Assembly (NCBI RefSeq): GCF_900130125.1
Contig: NZ_FQXY01000007.1
Span: forward strand, 62,001 to 126,000
DNA: 64,000 nt
Direction of reading: 5' to 3'
DNA from: Bacteroides congonensis
Lineage (GTDB): Bacteria > Bacteroidota > Bacteroidia > Bacteroidales > Bacteroidaceae
Part shown: positions 1 to 8,624 of the stretch, one piece after another
How positions within the stretch are numbered: the first letter of the stretch is position 1
Layout: each line of letters begins with the position of its first letter
The notes under the pieces: model-generated
What the model was told of the DNA's origin: nothing
What the model saw: only the letters and a program-made list of their open reading frames with translations
Database searches by the model: none
Made by a program: the position numbers and the translations under genes

Positions 1-1118
1 GGAGCGGTATTGACCAACGAGCGCAGCATCCGTTCGGCTTCCGTCACGTCCAGTACGGACAGGCTCAACACTGCTGCCGCATCTTCTTGCAAGGTATCTT
101 CCCGCTGAAACAGGCAGGCAACCAAATCGTGCCCGGTATTCTCCATCAGATAATGCAATAACTCCCTGTCCCTGTTTTGCATTTCAGCAGTGCGTCCTGC
201 GGTTGCGTACCCTTGCAAATCGCCGTAAGAGAGCAAGGAGTTCCAGTCGGTTATGCTTTGTTTACTGAAATAGAATGCGGTAGAGGGCAGCACTTCGCCG
301 GGAAATCCCTGCACGGATTCTTGTTGGCGGAGCAGGTTGATAAAGGTGAAGCAGGTATCTGCGTCGTGGCTGATTCCTGTGAAATAGACAAAGTCGTCTT
401 TCATCTTCATATCGAACTCCGTCCATCCGATCATCCCGTTCACACGGGTATAGATGGTGGCGGCAGCCGTACTTTTCTTCGGCGCGCGCACTTCGGTGAA
501 AGTAGAATCATCCGCCAGTGAATCCCCTTTCTTATAGGCATCAATGACGTCTTCCACCAGTTTCTTCTGGAAACTCAATGCCATGAAATCGGGTGTCAGG
601 TAGCAGGCGAGGAAATCACCGTCGGACATGGGGTAAATCATTATTTCCTCTCCTTTATAGTCGAAGCTTTTCGGCGGGTAGAGCGATGAGATATATTTCT
701 GCACAAATCTGTCGATTAACTCCCTGTCTCCTGCGCCCAACCGACAATAAAGTACCTGATTGCGTTCATTATCCGGCTCGTGGAAGCTAATCAGCATTTG
801 GTTCATTTGCCGGCTTAACCCGTGCGGACTGTCTTCCGAAAGCGCATAGAGGGTCTGCTTCAGATAAGAAAAAAGTTTAGATACATGCAGATATTGCTGA
901 TTCTTGCTACAAGTCAGGCCGTCTATTTCGGTGACAAATCCGAGCACATCATCGGTGGCAAATACCGCGGAAGCGGTGGTCGGAACTAACTCGTAAAGGT
1001 TGAAATCCTTCTGTCCTTCGGCGGCCGACAACCGGAAAAAAGAGTATAAGGCGAAACCTGCGCACAAAAGTACAACAGAAGAAGTGACCGCTATTTTCAC
1101 TATCGTACGAAGTTTCAT
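1..1118 (-). CDS. Unnamed membrane-anchored protein, DUF3352-like (3' end outside window)
   Basis: The frame opens at an ATG (CAT at 1116-1118) and stays open to the window edge, giving at least 372 residues with no stop, so the C-terminus is missing. The protein starts with MKLRTIVKIAVTSSVVLLC, a single N-terminal membrane segment or uncleaved signal. The rest looks soluble and extracytoplasmic, with several phrases about loss of activity over time absent and no catalytic motif that I can see. General layout and length resemble the DUF3352 proteins of Bacteroidetes, but I assign that only by impression. It lies 83 bases downstream of the MBL hydrolase gene on the same strand and is probably the last or a late gene of the tdh-murB transcript. 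Confidence 0.6.
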   Translation of the reverse strand, partial: MKLRTIVKIAVTSSVVLLCAGFALYSFFRLSAAEGQKDFNLYELVPTTASAVFATDDVLGFVTEIDGLTCSKNQQYLHVSKLFSYLKQTLYALSEDSPHGLSRQMNQMLISFHEPDNERNQVLYCRLGAGDRELIDRFVQKYISSLYPPKSFDYKGEEIMIYPMSDGDFLACYLTPDFMALSFQKKLVEDVIDAYKKGDSLADDSTFTEVRAPKKSTAAATIYTRVNGMIGWTEFDMKMKDDFVYFTGISHDADTCFTFINLLRQQESVQGFPGEVLPSTAFYFSKQSITDWNSLLSYGDLQGYATAGRTAEMQNRDRELLHYLMENTGHDLVACLFQREDTLQEDAAAVLSLSVLDVTEAERMLRSLVNTA

Positions 1119-1201
1119 AATATCCGCTGTTTATCGGTTAGGTGCAAAAATAATAATTTCTACAAAGGAAACAAAACTTTTGCTAAAAATTTCACCGACA
1201 A

Positions 1202-1960
1202 TCAGAGATGGATTTCCATTCCGTCAAATGCCAGGTGAATATTGTCCGGTAGTTTCCGTTCAACCTCGGCATGCAAGCCCATATCATGGCTCATATGTAT
1301 GAAGTAAGTTTCCTTTGCCTGAATACGCCGCGCCACTGCCAACGCCTCTTCCAAATTCTGATGGGTAGGATGCGGGGCAATCCGAAGTGCATTCACTATC
1401 AAAACATCTATTCCCGCTAATTGTTCAAAAGATTCTTCGGGCATGGTCAGCATGTCGGTGATATAGCCGAGTTGTCCGATGCGGTAGCCCAGAATCGGCA
1501 ACCGGCCGTGCATCACACGCAGGGGAAGTATTTCCGTATGGTTAATGGAAAAGCGCTGTCCCGGTTCAATTTCCTGCAAAGGGATGTCGGGCACGCCGGG
1601 GTAACGATGGTCTACGAAACAGTAGGGCATGCGCAGGCGCAATGCTTTCGCCACATATTCCTCGGCATAGATGGGCACGGAACCGAAACGGCAGAAAGGG
1701 CGCAAATCGTCCAGCCCGCCGACGTGGTCGTAGTGCTCATGCGTTATGAGCACGCCGTCTATCCGCTCGTAAGGGAGATGCAATACTTGTTCCCGGAAAT
1801 CGGGGCCGCAGTCTATCAGTATCCGCGCGTCGTCCGTTTCCACGATGGCGGATGCACGCAGGCGGTTATCTTTCGGATCGGCAGAAGTACAGACTGCGCA
1901 TGTGCAGCCGATTTGGGGCACTCCCGTCGATGTTCCGCTTCCTATGATTCTTACTTTCAT
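1202..1960 (-). CDS. MBL-fold metallo-hydrolase, PhnP-like
   Basis: A 252-residue metallo-beta-lactamase-fold hydrolase. The metal-binding signature is visible as THEHYDHVGG near residues 74-83, with further ligands in MHGRLP and, near the C-terminus, IHMSHD. An N-terminal GSGTSTGVPQIGC segment with a CxxC-type cluster (C18, C20, C23) is typical of the PhnP/phosphoribosyl cyclic phosphodiesterase branch. By family it should cleave a phosphodiester or cyclic phosphate in the cytoplasm; the substrate is not shown by the sequence. No phn genes are nearby, so a role in phosphonate breakdown is not supported. It sits 6 bases downstream of murB on the same strand, so it is co-transcribed with it. 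Confidence 0.85.
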   Translation of the reverse strand: MKVRIIGSGTSTGVPQIGCTCAVCTSADPKDNRLRASAIVETDDARILIDCGPDFREQVLHLPYERIDGVLITHEHYDHVGGLDDLRPFCRFGSVPIYAEEYVAKALRLRMPYCFVDHRYPGVPDIPLQEIEPGQRFSINHTEILPLRVMHGRLPILGYRIGQLGYITDMLTMPEESFEQLAGIDVLIVNALRIAPHPTHQNLEEALAVARRIQAKETYFIHMSHDMGLHAEVERKLPDNIHLAFDGMEIHL

Positions 1961-1966
1961 TTCTCG

Positions 1967-2962
1967 TTATCCTACAAAATTTACTTCAGGATGAATGTCT
2001 ATGCCGAACTTCTCGCGAACCGAAGCCCGTACCGCGTCCGAAAGTGCTATTATATCACTCCCCTTCGCCCCGCCCTTGTTGACCAGCACGAGGGCTTGTT
2101 TATCGTGCACAGCCGCAGGCCCCAGGGATTTTCCTTTCCAGCCACACTGGTCTATCATCCATCCCGCAGGGATTTTCACCCGTCCGTCAGCCAGTTCGTA
2201 ATAGGGTATCCGGGGATATTCCCGTTGCAGGTCTGCCAGTTTTTCTTTAGGGACGATGGGGTTCATAAAGAAGCTGCCGGCATTTCCCATGACTTTCGGG
2301 TCGGGCAACTTGCTTTCGCGGATATCAATGATTACTTTCCGGACTACCGGCAACGTCAGTTCAGGGTATTTGTCAAGTTCCTGGCGGATGGTTCCGTAAT
2401 CCAGTGTGTAATGCGCTTCTTTGCTAAGCCGGAAACGTACGTGGGTGACAAAGACCGACTTATTCTCCGGACGTTTAAAGAGGCTGTCGCGATAGGCATA
2501 TTCACATTCTTCTACGGAGTAAACACGTTTTTCGCCCTGAATGTTCACTGTCTCCACAGCGGTTATGATGTCTTTCACTTCGACGCCATAGGCTCCGATG
2601 TTCTGTACGGCACTCGCTCCCACTTCACCGGGAATCAGGGAGAGATTTTCGGCTCCGTACCATCCGCGTTCCACGCAGTAGGCCACAAAGTCATCCCATA
2701 CAACGCCTGCGCCTACCCGCACGGATACGGAGCACGCATCTTCTTCCGTCACTTCGATTCCTTCGATGCGCGAATGAAGTATCAACCCGTCATAGTCTTT
2801 GGTAAACAGAAGGTTACTGCCGCCGCCTATATGCAAAAAAGGTGTCGTAACGGCACCTTGCGCAATCAGTTGTTGCAGTTCTTCTACTGAAGCATATTCT
2901 AAAAAACGGGCGGCACTGACATCAATGCCGAATGTATTGTAAGACAAAAGAGAGTACATCAT
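1967..2962 (-). CDS. murB: UDP-N-acetylenolpyruvoylglucosamine reductase MurB
   Basis: MurB is the FAD flavoenzyme that reduces enolpyruvyl-UDP-GlcNAc to UDP-MurNAc with NADPH, the second committed step of peptidoglycan precursor synthesis in the cytoplasm. The 331-residue protein shows the FAD-binding GGGSNLL, the [17 protein letters not shown] block, the AYRDSLFK segment with the family tyrosine/arginine, AGSFFMNP with the catalytic serine region, and a C-terminal HPEVNFVG. The length and the YRDSLFK insert fit the E. coli-like type I enzyme. It follows the DUF4348 lipoprotein gene by 16 bases and is followed by the MBL gene after 6, so it belongs to one minus-strand operon. MMYSLL gives two adjacent start choices. 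Confidence 0.96.
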   Translation of the reverse strand: MMYSLLSYNTFGIDVSAARFLEYASVEELQQLIAQGAVTTPFLHIGGGSNLLFTKDYDGLILHSRIEGIEVTEEDACSVSVRVGAGVVWDDFVAYCVERGWYGAENLSLIPGEVGASAVQNIGAYGVEVKDIITAVETVNIQGEKRVYSVEECEYAYRDSLFKRPENKSVFVTHVRFRLSKEAHYTLDYGTIRQELDKYPELTLPVVRKVIIDIRESKLPDPKVMGNAGSFFMNPIVPKEKLADLQREYPRIPYYELADGRVKIPAGWMIDQCGWKGKSLGPAAVHDKQALVLVNKGGAKGSDIIALSDAVRASVREKFGIDIHPEVNFVG

Positions 2963-2978
2963 CTATACTGTTTTAGGG

Positions 2979-3827
2979 TTATATACTTGTATCTTCAAAC
3001 TTACACAGTTCCCATTCTCCGGCTTTCCGACAGAAATAAAGAATGTTGGAGAAACCGTTGCCAATACCTTTCAATGCCAGGATTTTTGTTGTGGAATTAT
3101 CGTCATTCCGCTGTCCGTAGTTGATATTGGAAAGGCGTTCGGAAGGAAGTTCGGGTTTGAAGGCAAACCACTGGTTGAGGTCGAGACTTGTCTCCAGGAT
3201 GGAGAAGTCATCGTCCGGGTCACTGGTGACAAAAGCCAATGGCTCACGCACGCGCTGACTTTGAAAAACGCTATCAGTGGCAAAACGACCGAAGAACTCT
3301 ACAAAATTCTCGTTGTCACTCTTCCCGATAGGGCGCAGATTGATTGCTTCCAGTATCCATGCTCCTTTGATACGCTCAAAATAATACCGCTTCATCATCC
3401 GGGTCTTGACGAATATCCATTCTACCTGTACGGATGTGAGTGAGGTGTCTCCTACCAAATCCATGTCTTCTTCTTTATCAAACAGGAGCGTATAATAATG
3501 CTGCTTGGTAAACAAGTCGTCATGCTTCCAGTGCTTTTCGTCGATATTCGACTTTTCATCTCCTTTGTAGTAGGGCAAAGGAAATTTCACACGTTGACGC
3601 TGCAAAGCATCATCGGAAGCAAAATTGTAGATGAAATCGTCGAAAGATTCGTCAGCCTGTATAGGCTGCGGCTCTTCCGGCAATTCATCTCCATGGATAG
3701 AATCCGCCTGTTGGCGGATTGAATCCACTTCTTGGGTAATAGATGCGAAGGGGTCAATCTTGGTTTTCTTGTTACCACAAGAGCCCAACATGCAGAGCAA
3801 TATGACCCCTGCAATTAGTTTTTTCAT
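2979..3827 (-). CDS. DUF4348 domain lipoprotein
   Basis: A 282-residue protein with a lipoprotein signal peptide ending in LGSCG, so it should be lipidated on the cysteine and held in the cell envelope. After an acidic linker the body matches the DUF4348 family of Bacteroidetes, recognised from FDDFIYNFASDDALQRQRV and a second repeat-like block FVEFFGRFATDSVFQSQRV, which suggests an internal duplication of one module of about 100 residues. No function is known for the family. Its start overlaps the stop of the threonine dehydrogenase gene by one base (TAATG), indicating translational coupling. Confidence 0.85.
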   Translation of the reverse strand: MKKLIAGVILLCMLGSCGNKKTKIDPFASITQEVDSIRQQADSIHGDELPEEPQPIQADESFDDFIYNFASDDALQRQRVKFPLPYYKGDEKSNIDEKHWKHDDLFTKQHYYTLLFDKEEDMDLVGDTSLTSVQVEWIFVKTRMMKRYYFERIKGAWILEAINLRPIGKSDNENFVEFFGRFATDSVFQSQRVREPLAFVTSDPDDDFSILETSLDLNQWFAFKPELPSERLSNINYGQRNDDNSTTKILALKGIGNGFSNILYFCRKAGEWELCKFEDTSI

Positions 3828-4780
3828 TATTTCAATTTCTCTCTTAACTTTTCAAGCATATCCACCGTCATGCTTTCCAAATTGTAGGCCGGCTTCCACC
3901 CCCACTCCTGGCGGGCACAGGTATCGTCCAGGCTATCAGGCCAACTGTCGGCTATGCGCTGCTTCAAGGGGTCTACGTCATAAACCATCTCGAACTGCGG
4001 CATATGCTTCTTGATTTCCTGATAAATCGTCTCCGGGTCGAAACTCATAGAGGCGATATTGAAAGCATTGCGGTGTATCAGTTTGGTCGGGTCGGCTTCC
4101 ATCAGCGTAATGGCTGCGTTCAGCGCGTCCGGCATATACATCATATCCATCAGGGTGCCTTGTTTGATGGGGCACACGAATTTTTCTCCTTTCACTGCCG
4201 AATAATAAATGTCGACAGCATAGTCAGTAGTTCCGCCACCCGGGGGTGTCACGTTCGAGATAATGCCCGGGAAACGGACAGCACGGGTATCGACACCGTA
4301 TTTGTTAAAATAGTAGTCACTCAGCAACTCTGTGGTTACTTTTGTGACTCCATACATGGTACGAGGACGCTGGATAGTATCCTGCGGTGTTTGTGTATGC
4401 GGCGTAGTCGCGCCGAAAGAACCGATAGAACTGGGGGTGAATACCGCGCAGCCTTGTTCGCGCGCCACTTCCAGTACATTCCATAATCCGTCGATGCCGA
4501 TTTTCCATGCCAGTTTGGGCTTCGACTCCGCCACAACCGAAAGCAGGGCGGCAAGATTATAAATCGTATCAATCTGATACTCCTTTACCACAGAAGCAAT
4601 CGCTTCTGCATCCGTCACGTCCGCAATAGCTGACGGCCCGGATTCTTTCAACTCTCCTTTAGGTTCTGCACCCGGGATGTAACCAGCTACTACATTTGCA
4701 TTTCCGTAACGTTTACGTAGCTCCATCGTTAGTTCGGAGCCTATCTGTCCGGTGGCTCCAATAATCAAAATGTGTTTCAT
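3827..4780 (-). CDS. L-threonine 3-dehydrogenase, short-chain (SDR) type
   Basis: A 317-residue extended SDR protein that should oxidise L-threonine to 2-amino-3-ketobutyrate with NAD. It has the N-terminal Rossmann motif GATGQIGSE, the catalytic pair in MYGVTKVTTE (Tyr-x3-Lys), the TPSSIGSFG active-site serine block and a substrate loop VRFPGIISN. This is the epimerase-like TDH form, not the zinc-dependent E. coli Tdh. The assignment is strongly backed by context: the next gene, divergent and 135 bases away, encodes the ligase that consumes its product. It is the first gene of the minus-strand run into the DUF4348 gene and murB. Confidence 0.93.
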   Translation of the reverse strand: MKHILIIGATGQIGSELTMELRKRYGNANVVAGYIPGAEPKGELKESGPSAIADVTDAEAIASVVKEYQIDTIYNLAALLSVVAESKPKLAWKIGIDGLWNVLEVAREQGCAVFTPSSIGSFGATTPHTQTPQDTIQRPRTMYGVTKVTTELLSDYYFNKYGVDTRAVRFPGIISNVTPPGGGTTDYAVDIYYSAVKGEKFVCPIKQGTLMDMMYMPDALNAAITLMEADPTKLIHRNAFNIASMSFDPETIYQEIKKHMPQFEMVYDVDPLKQRIADSWPDSLDDTCARQEWGWKPAYNLESMTVDMLEKLREKLK

Positions 4781-4915
4781 TTTTTCTTCGTACTTAAGTT
4801 AGTAAGCTAAATAGCGCACAAAGTAAGCACTTTTTTTTCAGATTTTAATCAAAAAGATATGGTTATTCCAAGAAAAATTGTGTCCTTTGTAATCGAACTT
4901 AATTACTCAAACACT

Positions 4916-6109
4916 ATGTACGGTAAAATGAAAGAATTCCTCAGCCAGACATTGGCTGAAATCAAGGAAGCCGGGCTTTACAAAGAAGAACGACTGATCG
5001 AAAGTGCGCAGCAAGCTGCCATCACTGTTAAAGGCAAGGAAGTGCTGAACTTCTGCGCTAACAACTATCTGGGACTGTCCAATCACCCACGACTGATTAA
5101 GGCGTCACAGGAAATGATGAACCGACGCGGATACGGTATGTCGTCCGTTCGCTTCATCTGCGGAACACAAGATATACACAAGGAACTGGAAGCTGCTATC
5201 TCTGATTATTTTCAGACAGAAGATACAATCTTGTATGCTGCCTGTTTCGACGCGAACGGCGGTGTATTCGAACCGCTTTTCACTGATGAGGACGCTATCA
5301 TCTCGGATTCTCTGAATCATGCTTCTATTATTGACGGTGTCCGTCTGTGCAAGGCGAAACGTTATCGGTATGCCAATGCCGACATGAAGGATTTGGAAAG
5401 ATGTCTACAAGAAGCGCAGGCACAACGTTTCCGCATTGTCGTTACCGACGGTGTGTTCTCTATGGATGGCAACGTGGCTCCGATGGATCAGATTTGCGAC
5501 CTCGCCGAGAAGTATGACGCGCTGGTTATGGTAGACGAGTCTCACTCTGCCGGCGTGGTGGGTGCTACGGGGCATGGAGTAAGCGAATTATATAAGACGC
5601 ACGGACGTGTGGATATTTATACCGGTACGCTGGGCAAGGCTTTCGGCGGTGCGCTGGGTGGATTTACGACGGGACGTAAGGAGATTATTGATTTGCTGCG
5701 TCAACGTAGCCGCCCGTATTTGTTCTCCAACTCATTGGCACCGGGCATTATCGGTGCAAGTCTTGAGGTATTCAAGATGCTGAAGGAGAGCAATGCGTTG
5801 CATGACAAGCTCGTGGAGAATGTAAATTATTTCCGTGACAAGATGACGGCTGCCGGATTTGACATCAAGCCGACCCAAAGCGCTATCTGTGCCGTGATGC
5901 TGTATGACGCGAAGTTGTCGCAGATTTATGCTGCACGTATGCAGGAAGAGGGTATTTATGTGACGGGATTCTATTATCCGGTAGTTCCCAAAGACCAGGC
6001 TCGTATCCGTGTACAGATTTCCGCAGGACATGAGAAGGAACATCTCGACAAGTGTATAGCCGCCTTTATCAAAGTAGGTAAAGAGCTTGGCGTATTGCCG
6101 ACGGCGTAG
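4916..6109 (+). CDS. kbl: 2-amino-3-ketobutyrate CoA ligase (glycine C-acetyltransferase)
   Basis: A PLP enzyme that splits 2-amino-3-ketobutyrate with CoA into glycine and acetyl-CoA, completing threonine degradation with the divergent dehydrogenase. The alpha-oxoamine synthase features are clear: NFCANNYLGL, SVRFICGTQDIHKELE, DEAIISDSLNHASIIDGV-type block, DESHSAGV, and the PLP lysine in TGTLGKAFGG. The chosen ATG gives 397 residues (MYGKMKEFL), the same length as the E. coli enzyme. An upstream in-frame ATG at 4859 would add 19 residues that do not fit the family. Confidence 0.96.
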   Translation: MYGKMKEFLSQTLAEIKEAGLYKEERLIESAQQAAITVKGKEVLNFCANNYLGLSNHPRLIKASQEMMNRRGYGMSSVRFICGTQDIHKELEAAISDYFQTEDTILYAACFDANGGVFEPLFTDEDAIISDSLNHASIIDGVRLCKAKRYRYANADMKDLERCLQEAQAQRFRIVVTDGVFSMDGNVAPMDQICDLAEKYDALVMVDESHSAGVVGATGHGVSELYKTHGRVDIYTGTLGKAFGGALGGFTTGRKEIIDLLRQRSRPYLFSNSLAPGIIGASLEVFKMLKESNALHDKLVENVNYFRDKMTAAGFDIKPTQSAICAVMLYDAKLSQIYAARMQEEGIYVTGFYYPVVPKDQARIRVQISAGHEKEHLDKCIAAFIKVGKELGVLPTA

Positions 6110-6145
6110 CGCCGGAGCAAGGTTTCCTTGCGGGATATATTTTCC

Positions 6146-6247
6146 AGGCACGGATTACACGGATTTCATGCATGGTTGTTTTATGACAAGAATCATTCTA
6201 AAAACATATAATCCGTGAGAACCGCGAAATTCGTGTAATCCGTGCCT
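6146..6247. repeat. Inverted-repeat intergenic element (21-bp arms)
   Basis: Left arm 6146-6166 and right arm 6227-6247 are reverse complements over 21 bases with one mismatch; both contain CACGGATTACACG. The arms enclose 60 bases that hold further partial copies (ATCCGTGAGAACCGCG). Repeats around CACGGATTACACGGATT are, from general experience, a frequent short dispersed intergenic element in Bacteroides. No gene is encoded. Confidence 0.75.
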
Positions 6248-6298
6248 AGAAATTCTTTTTATAAAACAGATTTTAGACCGCTATTTGACTATAAGAAA

Positions 6299-6730
6299 AT
6301 GGAAGAACTGACTCTCACTACTCCTGCCCTGCTTTTCTCGGCAGTTTCTCTGATTTTACTGGCTTACACCAATCGTTTTTTATCGTATGCACAGCTCGTA
6401 CGCCAACTGCGTGACCGCTATATGGAAAATCCTACGGATATCACCGTAGCGCAAATCGAAAACTTACGGAAACGGTTGAATCTCACCCGCACCATGCAAG
6501 GGTTGGGAATTGCAAGCCTGTTCCTCTGTGTGGTCAGCATGTTCTTTATTTATATCGGATTGCAACTGCTCTCCGCTTATGTGTTCGGGGTGGCTTTGCT
6601 TCTGCTTATCGCTTCTCTCGGCGTATCTTTCCGTGAAATACAGATTTCCACCCGCTCATTGGAGATTTACTTGGGAGCGATGGAGAAAAGACAAAAAAAG
6701 CTGTCAGAAAACACTTCCCGACAGCTCTGA
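6299..6730 (+). CDS. DUF2721 family membrane protein
   Basis: A 143-residue integral membrane protein. It has one N-terminal hydrophobic helix (residues 8-22), a charged cytoplasmic stretch around residues 28-62 (RQLRDRYMENPTDITVAQIENLRKR-type), then two adjacent hydrophobic helices (about 68-115) and a basic tail. The pattern matches DUF2721, a family of unknown function. The frame extends upstream to a GTG at 6242 inside the right arm of the inverted repeat; the ATG at 6299, which removes a non-membrane leader, is preferred. Confidence 0.75.
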   Translation: MEELTLTTPALLFSAVSLILLAYTNRFLSYAQLVRQLRDRYMENPTDITVAQIENLRKRLNLTRTMQGLGIASLFLCVVSMFFIYIGLQLLSAYVFGVALLLLIASLGVSFREIQISTRSLEIYLGAMEKRQKKLSENTSRQL

Positions 6731-6764
6731 TTATATATATCTTTAAGATATTCTGAATCTATCA

Positions 6765-7244
6765 TCAACGTTGTCCCAGTTGTGAGTCAACAAAGAAAAT
6801 TCCGGTGTCACCAGCTTTCTTAATCTTATCAACAATTCCTTGCGCAGTAGCTTCTTCTTCTACTTGCTCGCGAACGAATCCCCATAGGAAATCCTGAGTT
6901 GCCTTATCTTTTTCCGCAGCAGCTACGTCAACCAATTTATCTACCAAGGCAGATACATGACATTCGTGTTTGTAAACGTGTTCAAACACTTCCAATGGAG
7001 TTCCCCAACCGTTGGGCACAACGTCTATTTTGTCAACAGTTGCGGTTCCACCACGTTTGATGATATAATCGGCCATAGCGTAAGCATGTTCCAGTTCTTC
7101 GTGGGATTGTTTCTTCATCCAATGCGCAAATCCACTGAAACCTTCTTTCTCAAAGTAGAAAGACATTGCCAGATACAGATTAGCAGACCACATTTCGGCT
7201 GTAATCTGTTCATTGATTGCTTTTTGTAATTTTTCTGAAATCAT
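6765..7244 (-). CDS. ftnA: Ferritin
   Basis: A 159-residue non-haem ferritin that oxidises Fe(II) and stores iron in a 24-subunit cage in the cytoplasm. Ferroxidase ligands are visible: E17 in NEQITAEMW, E50/H53 in SHEELEHAYAM, and later E94 and Q/E around REQVEEEATA. The start at MISEKLQ gives the usual length; 16 further in-frame residues upstream look non-coding. Transcribed alone, convergent with the DUF2721 gene. Bacteroides ferritins of this type are known to respond to oxygen and iron, but no operator is obvious here. Confidence 0.95.
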   Translation of the reverse strand: MISEKLQKAINEQITAEMWSANLYLAMSFYFEKEGFSGFAHWMKKQSHEELEHAYAMADYIIKRGGTATVDKIDVVPNGWGTPLEVFEHVYKHECHVSALVDKLVDVAAAEKDKATQDFLWGFVREQVEEEATAQGIVDKIKKAGDTGIFFVDSQLGQR

Positions 7245-7385
7245 AATCGTATTTATTATTAAGTTGTTAATGTAGTTTCTTTTTGAACTCATTACAAAAA
7301 TAACAAGATTTCAGTAAGAATTGTTCCACGTCCTCTGCATTTTTAAATTACATTCACACTTTGGACGTGGCTACTCATTTTTTAA

Positions 7386-8546
7386 TTACACCAAATCATC
7401 GGAAGTATAGCCTTTCGGCAGTTCACGGCAGTTGTAGCCGGATGCCATGATTTCACCGTATGCACCTGCTGAACGAAGGGCTATCAGGTCGCCACGCTTC
7501 ACTTTGTTCAGGTCTATCGCCTTTCCGAAAACATCGGACGATTCGCAGATAGGGCCTACTACATCATAGGCTTCTACCGGTTCTTCGGATGTAATATTTT
7601 CCATTTTATGGTAGGCCTGATAGAGGGCGGGGCGGATCAGGTCGGTCATACCGGCATCGAGGATGGCGAATTTCTTCTTCGCTCCTTGTTTCACATACAG
7701 TACTTTGGATATCAATGTACCACACTGGCCAACGACTGCGCGTCCTAATTCAAAATGCAGCGTCTGGTAGGGACGCAGTTTCAGTTGTCCGGCGTAGGTG
7801 GAGAAGTATTCTTTGAAGTTCGGGATTGCCTGACGGTTGGGGTGTCCGTAATCAATGCCGAGTCCACCGCCCACATTGATATGTTCCACTAAAATTCGGC
7901 GGGCTTCCAGTTTATCCTGTAGTTCGTTGACACGATTGCAGAGGGCGACAAAGTCACCCATATCGAGAATCTGCGAACCGATATGGAAGTGGAGTCCGAT
8001 GAACTTGATATTCTTCATTTCGAGAGCTATGTCAATCACTTTGTCCATATCCTGCATGCTGATGCCGAATTTGTTTTCAGCCAGTCCGGTAGTGATATTG
8101 GCATGAGTATGCGCACCTACATCGGGGTTGATGCGGAAGGCGACGTTGGCTATCTTGTTTTGTGCGGCAGCCAGTTCGTTAATGACTTCCAGTTCGGGAA
8201 TGGATTCTACATTGAAGCAGAAGATGCCGTACTCCAGGCCGAGGTTGATTTCCCAGTCGGCTTTGCCTACTCCGGCGAAAACAACTTTGTTTGCAGGGAA
8301 TCCGGCACGGATAGCCGCACGGATTTCTCCGCCGCTCACGCAGTCGGCTCCCATCCCACTCTCGCGGATGATGGTCAGTACTTTCGGGTTGGCATTGGCC
8401 TTGACAGCGTAATGCACTGAATAATTAGGATATTTGGCAACCTCGTGGTTGATAGCCGACAATGTATCACGCAGCACCTTGGTATCGTAGTAATAGAAAG
8501 GGGTCTGCAAAGTGCGGAACTTATCGATTGGAAATATTCCTTTCAT
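7386..8546 (-). CDS. lysA: Diaminopimelate decarboxylase
   Basis: A PLP enzyme that decarboxylates meso-diaminopimelate to L-lysine, the last step of lysine synthesis. The 386-residue alanine-racemase-fold protein shows the PLP lysine in HYAVKANANP, the phosphate-binding HINVGGGLGI and EPGRA-like region (HFELGRAVV), and the active-site CESSDVFG near residue 340. The gene lies 78 bases below lysC on the same strand, but a strong terminator sits between them, so expression may depend on read-through or a separate promoter. Confidence 0.95.
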   Translation of the reverse strand: MKGIFPIDKFRTLQTPFYYYDTKVLRDTLSAINHEVAKYPNYSVHYAVKANANPKVLTIIRESGMGADCVSGGEIRAAIRAGFPANKVVFAGVGKADWEINLGLEYGIFCFNVESIPELEVINELAAAQNKIANVAFRINPDVGAHTHANITTGLAENKFGISMQDMDKVIDIALEMKNIKFIGLHFHIGSQILDMGDFVALCNRVNELQDKLEARRILVEHINVGGGLGIDYGHPNRQAIPNFKEYFSTYAGQLKLRPYQTLHFELGRAVVGQCGTLISKVLYVKQGAKKKFAILDAGMTDLIRPALYQAYHKMENITSEEPVEAYDVVGPICESSDVFGKAIDLNKVKRGDLIALRSAGAYGEIMASGYNCRELPKGYTSDDLV

Positions 8547-8572
8547 AATTCGAAAAACTTGTTTAGTTAGTT

Positions 8573-8609
8573 AAAAAAGAGCGCTTTTATCAGGTTGGTA
8601 AAAGCGCTC
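8573..8609 (-). terminator. Intrinsic terminator between lysC and lysA
   Basis: A perfect 11-bp stem (GAGCGCTTTTA at 8579-8589 with TAAAAGCGCTC at 8599-8609) around a 9-base loop. Read on the minus strand it is followed at once by six T residues. It lies just after the lysC stop and before lysA, so it would end or attenuate the lysC transcript. Confidence 0.85.
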
Positions 8610-8624
8610 GTGTTATTTGTGGAA

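Noticed and set aside
1421..2890. 489-residue plus-strand open frame
   Set aside because: It runs antisense to the MBL hydrolase and murB genes, both with strong family motifs; the plus-strand protein has no recognisable domain and odd composition.
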